Below, piece by piece: positions 1 through 8,315 of a DNA stretch of 33,056 nt. The notes below the pieces were generated by a model. That model was not told the DNA's origin and made no database searches. It was given only the letters and a program-made list of their open reading frames with translations. The position numbers and the translations under genes are program-made. The first letter of the stretch is position 1. Every line of letters starts with the position of its first letter. The stretch comes from an uncultured Mailhella sp. (GTDB lineage Bacteria; Desulfobacterota; Desulfovibrionia; Desulfovibrionales; Desulfovibrionaceae), in the NCBI GenBank assembly GCA_910578585.1, contig CAJTRG010000006.1, forward strand, positions 1-33,056, written 5' to 3'.

Positions 1-13
1 GTTCGTTCTTCAT
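1..13 (-). CDS. Possible 5' end of a gene leaving the window
   Basis: On the minus strand an ATG at 13-11 is preceded by a GAGG ribosome binding site 8 bases upstream, and the frame stays open to the window edge. Only four codons (M-K-N-E) are visible, so no function can be given. This start would be divergent from nothing in the window; nth is on the same strand and ends at 360. The call rests on the start codon and binding site alone. Confidence 0.3.
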
Positions 14-359
14 AATGTATACCTCTTACTTGAAATATACTCTCTTAATTTTCAGGCTTTGTTAATAGGGGGCAGTATACTTACCTCACCCACAGCATAA
101 AGAATTGGTATGATATTCTTAGGATTATGCAAAACTTTTGCGCTTGCGAATTTCACTCTTTGGAAGCGATGAGCGGAGTGAATTGCTGGAGACGTGTGAA
201 ATGGGGGCACTGCTCGGGGTTGTAGCTACCGAAGGCGACAAAGTCGTTTGCGTTAGCGAACAAAGTGCGCTTTACGCAAATAGACAGCAGAGATGGGGTA
301 AGAGCAAGGGGGCTTGCCCCCGTTAGCTTACCCCTACGAAAAACTGTGTTCTGGAAAAA
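14..359. other. Intergenic region, palindrome-rich, no convincing gene
   Basis: This stretch separates the 3' end of nth from the window edge. A 62-codon open frame lies at 138-326, but it has no ribosome binding site and runs into a hairpin repeat, so I do not call it a gene. The part from about 130 to 290 has many short GCG-containing inverted motifs, for example TTTGCG at 248 paired with CGCAAA near 275, and looks like degenerate repetitive intergenic DNA. Confidence 0.5.
295..335. repeat. Hairpin of palindromic intergenic repeat family A
   Basis: GGGGTAAG at 295-302 pairs with CTTACCCC at 327-334, and GGGGG at 308-312 pairs with CCCCC at 317-321. The 22 bases at 314-335 match 25511-25532 at 21 positions, so these are two copies of one repeat. 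It lies just downstream of nth and could also act as its terminator. Confidence 0.7.
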
Positions 360-1019
360 TCACTTGGAAGGTTCCTGTTTCGGGCAGATAGTATTAAACT
401 CGCACTCTTCACACAGGGGTTTACGGGCATCGCAAATGTGTCGGCCAAACCAGACAAGGCGGTGATTAACATTGCCCCATTCCGGCTGCGGAAAAACTTC
501 CATAAGATCTCTTTCCACCTGTACAGGGTCTTGGGAATTGGTCAGCCCCAGTCTATGGGCAATGCGTTTGACGTGTGTATCAACGGCTATGCCTTCATTG
601 ATTCCAAAGGCAGTACATAAAACCACATTGGCAGTTTTTCGTGCCACGCCCGCGACTTTAATCAGTTCTTCCATAGTCTGCGGCACTTCGCCGTTATGGT
701 TTTCCACCAGATATTTTGCACCAGCCACAATATTTTTTGCTTTATTGTGGTAAAAGCCTGTGGATTTGATCACTTCCTCCACGTCTTTGACATCAGCCTT
801 TGCCAATGCAAAGAGATCTTTCCATTTGGCAAAAAGCTTTGGCGTGACCATATTCACGCGCGCGTCTGTGCACTGAGCGGAAAGCACAGTTGCCACCAGA
901 AGCTGCCACGGCGTTTCATGCTGCAAGTGCGTGGCTGGCTGCGGATACCGTTTTTCCAGGCCTGCCTGTACTTTTTGGGCTTGTACTTTGCGAAAGGCAA
1001 GGGATCTTTTTCTGGGCAT
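360..1019 (-). CDS. nth: Endonuclease III (DNA glycosylase/AP lyase)
   Basis: Base-excision repair enzyme that removes oxidised pyrimidines and cleaves the abasic site. The 219 residues match the family length. The helix-hairpin-helix segment (about 117-135) carries the catalytic lysine K128 in GVARKTANVV, and the catalytic aspartate is D147 in VDTHV. The C-terminal [4Fe-4S] motif is intact, C-X6-C-X2-C-X5-C at C196, C203, C206 and C212. The start codon lies one base after the folD stop, so translation is probably coupled and nth is the last gene of the thiL-kinase-regulator-folD-nth run. Catalytic and cluster residues are seen directly; the substrate range is family knowledge. Confidence 0.96.
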   Translation of the reverse strand: MPRKRSLAFRKVQAQKVQAGLEKRYPQPATHLQHETPWQLLVATVLSAQCTDARVNMVTPKLFAKWKDLFALAKADVKDVEEVIKSTGFYHNKAKNIVAGAKYLVENHNGEVPQTMEELIKVAGVARKTANVVLCTAFGINEGIAVDTHVKRIAHRLGLTNSQDPVQVERDLMEVFPQPEWGNVNHRLVWFGRHICDARKPLCEECEFNTICPKQEPSK

Positions 1020-1020
1020 G

Positions 1021-1890
1021 TTACGCCTCAGCCTTGAATACGTCCATGTGCAGTTTCCATGCTTCCAGAGTATTTTCCAAAAGCTGGGAAATGGTCATAA
1101 GCCCAATGCCGCCTGGAACAGGAGTCATGCCGGCAACTTTATTTTCTAAATCCTTGAAATCCGCATCGCCGCAAAGCCCTTCATCTGTACGGTTAATACC
1201 GATATCCACAATCACGGCATCTTTCTTGACCATATCAGCTTTCAAAAATTTTGGCACGCCAATGGCGAGGAAAATAAAGTCCGCCTGACGGCAAATTTCT
1301 GCAAGATTTTTGGTTTTGGAGTGACACATGGTCACGGTTGCGTTGATATTTCTGTCGTTCAGCATCATGGCAAGGGGGCGTCCCACAAGGGGGCTTCTGC
1401 CCAGCACAACGCAATTTTTTCCTTCCAAATCATATTGATAATAATCGAGCAAAAAGAGTGTTCCGGCTGGCGTGCAGGGACGAAGCGCCGGAAGGCCAAG
1501 CGCCAGTCTGCCCTGATTTTCAGGATGCAAACCGTCCACATCTTTTCTGGGGTCAATGGCTTGCAGGCAGGCCTGAGTATCAAGCCCCTTTGGCAAAGGC
1601 AGCTGCAATAAAATACCGTCTATCTCATCGTTTTCATTGAGTTCTTTAATCAATTTTATGAGTTCTTTCTGACCCATGTCCGCAGGCAGACGATAGGAAT
1701 AGGAAACAATGCCTACTTCTTCGCAGGCTTTTTCCTTATTGCGGACATAGACTTGGGAAGCAGGGTCTTCCCCCACCAAAATAACAGCAAGGCCGGGAGC
1801 GCGTTTGACTTTGGATTTCAGCATCTCAATTTCGTTTCTGACATTGGCACGCAAAGCCTTGGAAACGCTTTTACCTTCTAATAAGAGCAT
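1021..1890 (-). CDS. folD: Methylenetetrahydrofolate dehydrogenase/cyclohydrolase
   Basis: Bifunctional cytosolic enzyme interconverting 5,10-methylene-THF and 10-formyl-THF, supplying one-carbon units for purines and fMet. At 289 residues it has the normal FolD length. Visible motifs are Y48-X3-K52 (catalytic lysine), LLQLPLP at 94-100, DVDG at 117-120, PCTPAG, and the NADP-binding GRSPLVGRP. The C-terminal motif reads TPVPGGIGLMT, whereas most family members have PGGVGPMT, so a usually conserved proline is leucine here. The gene starts 8 bases after the response-regulator stop and is followed directly by nth. Confidence 0.96.
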   Translation of the reverse strand: MLLLEGKSVSKALRANVRNEIEMLKSKVKRAPGLAVILVGEDPASQVYVRNKEKACEEVGIVSYSYRLPADMGQKELIKLIKELNENDEIDGILLQLPLPKGLDTQACLQAIDPRKDVDGLHPENQGRLALGLPALRPCTPAGTLFLLDYYQYDLEGKNCVVLGRSPLVGRPLAMMLNDRNINATVTMCHSKTKNLAEICRQADFIFLAIGVPKFLKADMVKKDAVIVDIGINRTDEGLCGDADFKDLENKVAGMTPVPGGIGLMTISQLLENTLEAWKLHMDVFKAEA

Positions 1891-1898
1891 AAAAACCT

Positions 1899-3257
1899 CT
1901 ATTCTAAGTTATATTTTTTCAATTTACTGTGCAAGGTTGCGCGGGTAATCCCAAGCCGTCTTGCAGCCTCACTTTTATTGTCAGCCGTTTCTGCAAGGGT
2001 TGCAGAAATCGCTTCTTTTTCAATATCATCCAGGGATTTATTTGCCAGATTATAGCCCATGCCCTCATGAGCGCTGTTTTTCGCTGCCTGCTGCACGGTC
2101 AGCGGCAAATCCCGTTCGGTAATGTATTCCCCCACCGCCAAAATAACTGCCCGTTCCATGGCATTTTCCAGTTCACGCACATTTCCAGGCCAATCATAGC
2201 GCATGAGCATATCCATGGCCTGCGGCGTAAAGCCCTTGACGGATTTTCTGTTTGCTCTGGCAAATTTTTCCACAAATTTCTGCACAAGTAAAGGAATATC
2301 ATCTTTGCGCGTGCGAAGAGCTGGAACTTCCAGCGCAATCACGTTTAATCGGTAAAATAAGTCTTCGCGAAAACGCCCCTCTTCCACTTCTGCCTGCAAA
2401 TTTCTGTTGGTCGCCGCAATAATGCGTACATCTACAGTCTTGACCTTGTCACTGCCCACGCGCTGGATTTCGCCATTTTGCAGAACGCGCAGCAGTTTTA
2501 CCTGCAAAGCAAGGGGCATTTCGCCGATTTCATCCAGAAAAAGTGTGCCCTTATCTGCCTGTACAAAGCGCCCTTCGCGCATTTTATCCGCGCCTGTAAA
2601 GGCTCCTTTCTCATGGCCAAAAAGCTCGGACTCCAGTAAATTTTCAGCCAGCGCCGCACAGTTTATGGTCACAAAAGCCTGATCCTTACGGGAGCTGTTT
2701 GCCTGAATGGCCTTTGCCACCAGCTCTTTGCCTGTGCCGGATTCGCCGGTTATGAGCACTGTCGCCTCACTGGGGGCAACGGTTTCAATCATTTCCTGTA
2801 AGGATTTCATAAGGACGCTCTTGCCCAGCGGCATGGTTTCAGAAAGTCCAAGAGCCTGCTTTAATTGTGTATTTTCTTCTTTGAGTCTCGTATGTTCCAA
2901 CGCATTATAGAGCGTTGCTTTCAAAACTTCAAAATCCAGCGGTTTGGTCACATAGGAATAGGCGCCCATTTTCATGGCTTCCACAGCCTTTTCCACAGAA
3001 GAATAGGCTGTCATCAAAATTACGGGAATGGCAGGATTCCATTCATGAATGGCGGTCAGCGTGGCAAAACCGTCCATATGGGTCATGCGCACATCACAAA
3101 GCACCAAATCCACAGCCTGCTCTTTGGTAAAGGCCACTGCCTTTTCCCCGTCTTCCACTTCAAAAGCTGAATAATTCCAGTTCTCAAGCATAAGTTTGAG
3201 CATACTTCTATGGGCATAATCATCATCAACAATCAGTAATTTCGATTTTTGAGCCAT
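1899..3257 (-). CDS. Sigma-54-dependent response regulator (NtrC family)
   Basis: DNA-binding activator that, when phosphorylated, remodels sigma-54 RNA polymerase using ATP. With the start at 3257 it has 452 residues. It has an N-terminal receiver domain with phospho-acceptor D55 (LCDVRM) and the conserved YVTKP at 102-106. The AAA+ domain has Walker A GESGTGKE at 171-178, the sigma-54-contacting GAFTGA loop at 218-223, and Walker B LFLDEIGE. A Fis-type helix-turn-helix sits at the C terminus (SEAARRLGITRATLHSKLKK). The frame is open upstream to 3350, but a GGGGAG site precedes the ATG at 3257. It overlaps the 3' end of the sensor kinase by 32 bases, so the two form a pair. Layout is ZraR/HydG/AtoC-like; the signal is unknown. 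Confidence 0.93.
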   Translation of the reverse strand: MAQKSKLLIVDDDYAHRSMLKLMLENWNYSAFEVEDGEKAVAFTKEQAVDLVLCDVRMTHMDGFATLTAIHEWNPAIPVILMTAYSSVEKAVEAMKMGAYSYVTKPLDFEVLKATLYNALEHTRLKEENTQLKQALGLSETMPLGKSVLMKSLQEMIETVAPSEATVLITGESGTGKELVAKAIQANSSRKDQAFVTINCAALAENLLESELFGHEKGAFTGADKMREGRFVQADKGTLFLDEIGEMPLALQVKLLRVLQNGEIQRVGSDKVKTVDVRIIAATNRNLQAEVEEGRFREDLFYRLNVIALEVPALRTRKDDIPLLVQKFVEKFARANRKSVKGFTPQAMDMLMRYDWPGNVRELENAMERAVILAVGEYITERDLPLTVQQAAKNSAHEGMGYNLANKSLDDIEKEAISATLAETADNKSEAARRLGITRATLHSKLKKYNLE

Positions 3258-4788
3258 ACTCATCACTCCCCTTGAATAAAATCCCGGCACTGCTTCCACT
3301 AGCTTTTTTGGGCAAATACAAAGAAAATATCGTGCCAACGCCCTTTTCACTTGTCACCTCGATTGACCCGCCATGCGCTTCCAGAATTTTGCGCACATTG
3401 CTGAGCCCAAGCCCCGTTCCTTCGTTCTTTGTTGTAAAATACGGGTCAAAAACTCTTGTCAGGCTTTCCTTGTCAATGCCGGAGCCATTATCTTTTATGC
3501 TTATGCAAAAATTCTTTTCCTGTTCAGTCACATCAATATGCAGATAATATTGTTTTGCCTTTTGCTCATTTTGCTTTTCATCGCGAATCGCTTCAATGGC
3601 GTTGAGGCATATATTGAGAATCGCCTGCTTGATGCGGTCGGGGTCAATATAAACAATCTTGCCCCTGCCTGTAATTTTGAGAGCAATGCCCAGCTGCTTC
3701 AAATCCGCCTGTAATAAATCTGTGCAGCTGTCCAGCACAGTATCTATGGGCATTGCCGCGCATTTAATATCGGTAGGACGAGAAACACCAAGAAGTTCCC
3801 CCACCACGCGGTTGAGGCGCTCGGCTTCCTGCACCATAATTTGCGCGGCCCTGTGCTCATTGCTGTCTTTTGGAAAATATTCAGCAAAATAGGTAGCATA
3901 GCCCTTAATGGAACTCAGCGGATTGCGTATTTCATGGGCAACCCCTGCCGCCAAATTTCCGATAGCCGCAAGCTTTTCCCTTTTGATTACTTCTTCTTCC
4001 AGCTCAAGAACTTCCTGCTTCATGGAATTAATAGTCTTTTCCGCAACCCGCATGGCTCTGCGGTTGACAATAATTCTGTTGATCAAAGAAATAATCCACA
4101 CCGCCACAAAGGAAAGTCCCAATATCCACAGCGCCACAATAAAGGCTTTACGCCGGTAATGGTCAACTTCTTTTTGGAATGTTTCAGAATTGATTGCCAC
4201 AAAAACATGGTTGACATCCTGTTTTGCCAGAAATTCCGCCAGCTCGGGATGGGTATAGCGAAAATTGCCCTGACGCATGGTTTCGCCGTAAATTCTGTGC
4301 ACAAGAAATAAGTGCTCATTATTAATGGTCACAAAGCCCCAGCGCGTGCCCTGCGTGTCCGTTGCTGGCAAAATATGTTCAATTTTCGTCCAAAAATCTG
4401 TATTTAAATTTGAATCGTTGATATTGAGGGAAGAGCCGATTTTCTGCATATCACTGTGCATAAGGAACTGCCCGTCTTTATTGGTAATGGCAATAAAGGA
4501 AAAATCATTTTGTGAGCCTAAACGCTCTATATAATCATTGCGGGCTTCCGGGCTTTTGAACTGAATTTTCTCCATAAGTACGTTTTCAAAAAGCCACAGC
4601 GCGCGAATCCCCTTGTCAGCCATTTGCTCGCCTAAAACTTCTTCAGACTGGCGTATATTATAGTCGGTAATAAACGCCACACCCAGCAAAAGCACAAGGG
4701 AGCTTATCAAAAGAGGACGCAAAAAATAGGGGCGCAAATCCCTGATAACTTCCGCCAGAGCGTCGTTATTTTCATTGGAAGTGGTCAA
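3226..4788 (-). CDS. Membrane sensor histidine kinase, partner of the NtrC-type regulator
   Basis: Autophosphorylating sensor of the two-component pair encoded with the downstream regulator. Numbered from the TTG start (520 residues): transmembrane helix at about 23-43, a periplasmic sensor region of about 170 residues, a second helix at about 215-237, then a short coiled-coil linker. The HisKA domain has phospho-acceptor H285 in GVAHEIRNPLSSI. The ATPase domain shows NICLNAIEAI (N box), DNGSGID (G1) and GTGLGLS (G2). I place the start at TTG 4788 because a perfect GGAGGAGG lies six bases upstream; the ATG at 4806 has no ribosome binding site. It overlaps the thiL 3' end by 17 bases. Resembles ZraS/AtoS-type kinases; the ligand cannot be read from sequence. 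Confidence 0.9.
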   Translation of the reverse strand: MTTSNENNDALAEVIRDLRPYFLRPLLISSLVLLLGVAFITDYNIRQSEEVLGEQMADKGIRALWLFENVLMEKIQFKSPEARNDYIERLGSQNDFSFIAITNKDGQFLMHSDMQKIGSSLNINDSNLNTDFWTKIEHILPATDTQGTRWGFVTINNEHLFLVHRIYGETMRQGNFRYTHPELAEFLAKQDVNHVFVAINSETFQKEVDHYRRKAFIVALWILGLSFVAVWIISLINRIIVNRRAMRVAEKTINSMKQEVLELEEEVIKREKLAAIGNLAAGVAHEIRNPLSSIKGYATYFAEYFPKDSNEHRAAQIMVQEAERLNRVVGELLGVSRPTDIKCAAMPIDTVLDSCTDLLQADLKQLGIALKITGRGKIVYIDPDRIKQAILNICLNAIEAIRDEKQNEQKAKQYYLHIDVTEQEKNFCISIKDNGSGIDKESLTRVFDPYFTTKNEGTGLGLSNVRKILEAHGGSIEVTSEKGVGTIFSLYLPKKASGSSAGILFKGSDEYGSKIEITDC

Positions 4789-5932
4789 AACCTGCCTCCT
4801 CCACATTGTGGGAATTGAGTTTTATTTCGCCATTTGTCAGTGTGCCCAGTTTGTGGAAAGACATAATCTTATTTTCAGCGCAAAAGGCTTGCAAAGCAGG
4901 AAAAGCGCATTCCTCACAAACACCGACAAGTCCGTAATCTTCGCCGCCCTTATAGGCAAAACAGCAGGGATCAAGCTTGTTTTCCCTGCAATAGGCCACA
5001 ATTTCAGGGTGGAGCATCTCTTCGGTAATTTCAATATCAGCACCAAAGGATTTTTCATCCGCAAAAACAATGCCCTGACGCGCCAGCAAACGCGGAATGT
5101 CGCGCATGAGTCCGTCTGAAATATCCATCACAAAAAGGGCATGGTCTTTGGCAAATTGCGAAAGCAGCAAACCTTCGGCAACTTTAGGCTGCGGCCGTAA
5201 ATGCGCCATTGCGGCATGGGGATATTTTGTAAGGCACTTTTCTCTGTTATAGCTTTCTTCCAGAAGCAAAAGCCCTGCCCGCGCCAAGCCAAATTCGCCG
5301 ACAGAAAAGAGAACATCCCCTTCCTGCATGCAGGCGTTCGCTTGTACGGCTTGCGGTTGTGACTGTTGCCCTGCTTTTGCATAAGAACGGTGCCGCATGA
5401 GCGGAACGCCGCCGTGCTCATACGTGCCCCAGGCAGTAATGCCGATATTGAGCCCGCCAAGCGTCAGGGGATCAATGCCATCCTGCGTTTTCTGCCCATT
5501 TTGCAGAGTTGCGGCAAGGGGCACTTTGGTTAAATCCCCGCCGCAAAGCACCAGATTATAGGCATTTGCCAGTTCTGCCATACTTTGAAAACATTCTTCC
5601 AGCCATTGAAAATTCTGTCTTTCTGTCAGGGTTAAATTGAAGGAAAAGGCACAGGGCTTTGCACCGTTGGAGGCCAAGTCACTGATATTGACCGCCAGCG
5701 CCTTATGCCCGATATCCGCCGCCGTAAAATAGGAAGTCCGAAAATGCGCATTTTCTGCAAAAATATCAGAAGTCACGGCAAAAATGGCTTGGTTACTCAG
5801 ATTGGGAGCAAAAGGCACGGCAATCAGCGCACAATCATCCCCCCGCCCCATGGGCATACAGGGATGCTGATTGGGAAAATATTTTGCAATTAAATCTAAA
5901 ATACCGTCTTCACCGCTGCGTTTTTTGCTCAT
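4772..5932 (-). CDS. thiL: Thiamine-monophosphate kinase
   Basis: Phosphorylates thiamine monophosphate to the cofactor thiamine pyrophosphate. Family motifs are present in order: GRGDDCALI near the N terminus, HFR, ISDLASNGA, CGGDLT, MDISDGLMRDIPRL and KGGEDYGLVG. At 386 residues it is longer than the usual 310-340. Part of the excess is a Gln/Ala-rich insertion near residues 195-205 before ACMQEGDVLF, where typical ThiL proteins have a short turn. A GAGGA binding site precedes the ATG. It is the first gene after a MITE-like repeat that separates it from the helicase gene upstream, and it overlaps the sensor kinase downstream. Confidence 0.92.
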   Translation of the reverse strand: MSKKRSGEDGILDLIAKYFPNQHPCMPMGRGDDCALIAVPFAPNLSNQAIFAVTSDIFAENAHFRTSYFTAADIGHKALAVNISDLASNGAKPCAFSFNLTLTERQNFQWLEECFQSMAELANAYNLVLCGGDLTKVPLAATLQNGQKTQDGIDPLTLGGLNIGITAWGTYEHGGVPLMRHRSYAKAGQQSQPQAVQANACMQEGDVLFSVGEFGLARAGLLLLEESYNREKCLTKYPHAAMAHLRPQPKVAEGLLLSQFAKDHALFVMDISDGLMRDIPRLLARQGIVFADEKSFGADIEITEEMLHPEIVAYCRENKLDPCCFAYKGGEDYGLVGVCEECAFPALQAFCAENKIMSFHKLGTLTNGEIKLNSHNVEEAGFDHFQ

Positions 5933-5965
5933 ACTGTCCTCGTATTTTTCACTCGTCTTTCTCTT

Positions 5966-6104
5966 TTAGATCATTTCCAGTAAATCTTACGAATTTCTTG
6001 CAGGGGAAAAACTTTTGAAAAAGTTTCTTCCCCTGCACCCCTTTACAAAACCTTTTAAGCTTTCTTATAAAAATTTGTTGCAATAATTTCCGGAAATGCT
6101 CTAA
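5966..6104. repeat. MITE-like element with terminal inverted repeats
   Basis: The 139-bp segment starts TTAGATCATTTCC (5966-5978) and ends GGAAATGCTCTAA (6092-6104), inverted repeats that match at 12 of 13 positions. TA is present at both outer boundaries (TA-GATCATTTCC and GGAAATGCTC-TA), as expected for IS630/Tc1-type TA duplications. The interior holds a hairpin at 6000-6036 (GCAGGGGAA/TTCCCCTGC outside, AAACTTTT/AAAAGTTT inside). It encodes no protein. The right end contains the stop codon of the helicase gene. The window's last 52 bases match its right end, reversed, at 45 of 52 positions, which shows it is repeated. Confidence 0.75.
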
Positions 6105-8314
6105 TCCTCAAAGGTAAGATAGGCTTTCATAATCACTTTCAGGCCCATGCCCGTAAAATTGACCCGTACTTTATCCGCATCCACTTCTTCAATAATTTTT
6201 CCGCGCCCGAAAACTTTATGTCGGCAATAACCCAGCTTCACAGGCGTCTTTTTCGCCTGTTCTTCTGGTTTATCAAAAACAAGGGGAGCTTTTTTCTCTT
6301 CATTTTGCGCCATGGCAGCTTTAAACGTATCAAAAATATTTACACTGGGCTTAGGCGCACTTTTTGCCATGCTCTGTAATGGGCTTTTGCTTAGACCTTG
6401 CTTTACCAGCACTCCGCCGTATTGTTCAATCACTTCCTCATATAAATGGGGCGGAATTTCCTTGACAAAAGGACTGGGCACAGCCCGCTCCTCAAAACCC
6501 TGCCCGCGCTGCAAAATATTTTGCGGAACAAACAGGTGTAAAGAGTCCTTGGCCCGCGTGCAGGCAACATAGAGCAAACGCCGTTCCTCTTCATAATCTT
6601 CTGCCCTTGTTATGGCATGGCGGGAGGGGAAGCGGTCTTCCACCAAATCCAAAATAAAGACATGCTTCCATTCCAAGCCTTTAGCAGAATGGACTGTGGA
6701 TAAAATCACCTTTTGCTTATCATCCGCATCATCATCGTTCTCATCAGGATTTTCCAGCGCCAAATCAGCCATAAAGACCGCAATATCTGTATAAGAGCTG
6801 GCAATCCCAAGAAGTTCCTCCAAGCCCTGCTGACGCCGCGGCCAATCATCAGGATAAATGAGTTCCATGCGCGGCTGATACTGATCAAGCACAGCCCTGA
6901 GCGCCTTTTCAGGACTAAGAGCATTTTTCTGGATTTCCATGAGAAGCTGCAAATCAGACCAAAAATCAGGATATTTTTTGCAGGCTTTCTGCAACCCCTC
7001 ACGGTCTCCCTGCATGGCAAGACTAAACAGCTTTTGCGCCGTCTTAGGCCCAATGCCTTTGCACAAACTTGCCATGCGCTCAAAGGCAGGCAAATCCATG
7101 GGGTTCAAGAGCAAGCGGATATAGGAAAGCACATCTTTAATATGAGAGGCTTCCGTATATTTGACGCCCCCGTATTTTTTGAAGCCAATGCTGAGTTTAT
7201 TGAGCTCCACTTCCAAATGGTAGGACTGGTAACCAGCCCGGAACAGCACGGCAATTTCACTGCCCTGCTCTGTATGCAAAAGTTCATTGATGAAACGGGC
7301 AGCAATGCGCGCCTGAGTAATATCACTGATAGGCCGCACCACCTGCACGTGAGGAGCATTTTTATCATATTCCCGCTTGGAAAAAAGGTGTTTTTGAAAG
7401 CCCACAGGCGCATTTTCCAAAATGATATTGGCAATATTCAAAATGGGCTGCACTGAACGGTAATTTTCTTCCAGCCGCACAATTTCGCAATTGGGGAAAA
7501 GCTTCGGAAATTCCAGAATATTCTGCACATTTGCCCCGCGAAAGGCATAAATGGACTGGGCATCGTCGCCAACCGCCATAACGGCCGTATTTTCGCCAGT
7601 TAAGAGGCGCACCAGCCGTGCCTGCACCATATTCGTATCCTGATATTCATCCACCATAATGTACTGAAAACGATCGTGCATGCGCCTGAGAAGCACGGGA
7701 TTTTCCTTGAGGCTGGCTTCCAGTTCAAAAAGCAAATCATCATAATCTAAAATATTATGCTCGCGGCGATAGGCATGATACATTTTTTCCAGCTCGCAAA
7801 GCGCATCCACATGGGGCAGTAAATGCTGGCTTTCGCGGCGTAAAATTTCCTCAAGCGGCATTTCCTTGTTGCGCGCCTTGCTGATCAGTCCATGAATGGT
7901 GGCATTTTTCGGAAAAGATCTGTCCCCCTTGCCGATTTTCTTCTCTTCCCGGCAATGCCCGATAATAGATGTACTGTCGCTGCTGTCTAAAATACTGAGG
8001 GATGCTTTGGCCCAGCTTGGCGGAAACTGGCGAAGCAACGTATAGGAAAAGGCGTGGAAGGTGCCGCCCTGCACGCCCATAAGATCAGAACCAAGTAAAC
8101 TTGTTGCCCTGTGTATCATTTCCTGAGCAGCTTTCTTGGTAAAGGTCAAAAGCAAAATGGAATACGGGTTGATGCCCTGTTCTGCCAAATGCGCAAGCCG
8201 GTAAACAATGGTACGGGTCTTGCCGCTGCCCGCGCCTGCCACCACCAGAAGCGGATTATTGCCGGCAGTGACAGCCTTATATTGTGCTTTATTTAAAAGG
8301 GATAAGTCTGGCAT
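6101..8314 (-). CDS. uvrD: UvrD/PcrA-type ATP-dependent DNA helicase
   Basis: Superfamily 1A 3'-5' helicase acting in repair and in removing proteins from DNA. With the start at 8314 it has 737 residues. Motifs in order: Q motif LNKAQYKAV, Walker A VVAGAGSGKTRT, DEYQDTNMVQ (Walker B), GDDAQSIYAFRGA, LEENYRS, STVHSAKGLEW and LLYVACTRAKD. The last 50 residues (GYCRHKVFGRGKIIEE...) form the small beta domain that in PcrA/UvrD contacts RNA polymerase. The frame is open upstream to 8509, but that part lies over the end of engB; AAGGA seven bases before ATG 8314 marks the real start, one base after the engB stop. The stop codon falls within a MITE-like repeat. Confidence 0.94.
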   Translation of the reverse strand: MPDLSLLNKAQYKAVTAGNNPLLVVAGAGSGKTRTIVYRLAHLAEQGINPYSILLLTFTKKAAQEMIHRATSLLGSDLMGVQGGTFHAFSYTLLRQFPPSWAKASLSILDSSDSTSIIGHCREEKKIGKGDRSFPKNATIHGLISKARNKEMPLEEILRRESQHLLPHVDALCELEKMYHAYRREHNILDYDDLLFELEASLKENPVLLRRMHDRFQYIMVDEYQDTNMVQARLVRLLTGENTAVMAVGDDAQSIYAFRGANVQNILEFPKLFPNCEIVRLEENYRSVQPILNIANIILENAPVGFQKHLFSKREYDKNAPHVQVVRPISDITQARIAARFINELLHTEQGSEIAVLFRAGYQSYHLEVELNKLSIGFKKYGGVKYTEASHIKDVLSYIRLLLNPMDLPAFERMASLCKGIGPKTAQKLFSLAMQGDREGLQKACKKYPDFWSDLQLLMEIQKNALSPEKALRAVLDQYQPRMELIYPDDWPRRQQGLEELLGIASSYTDIAVFMADLALENPDENDDDADDKQKVILSTVHSAKGLEWKHVFILDLVEDRFPSRHAITRAEDYEEERRLLYVACTRAKDSLHLFVPQNILQRGQGFEERAVPSPFVKEIPPHLYEEVIEQYGGVLVKQGLSKSPLQSMAKSAPKPSVNIFDTFKAAMAQNEEKKAPLVFDKPEEQAKKTPVKLGYCRHKVFGRGKIIEEVDADKVRVNFTGMGLKVIMKAYLTFED

Positions 8315-8315
8315 T

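Noticed and set aside
138..326. 62-codon plus-strand open frame before nth
   Set aside because: No ribosome binding site, low-complexity palindromic DNA, and it runs into a repeat hairpin.
4789..4806. ATG 4806 as the sensor kinase start
   Set aside because: No ribosome binding site; TTG 4788 follows GGAGGAGG at good spacing.
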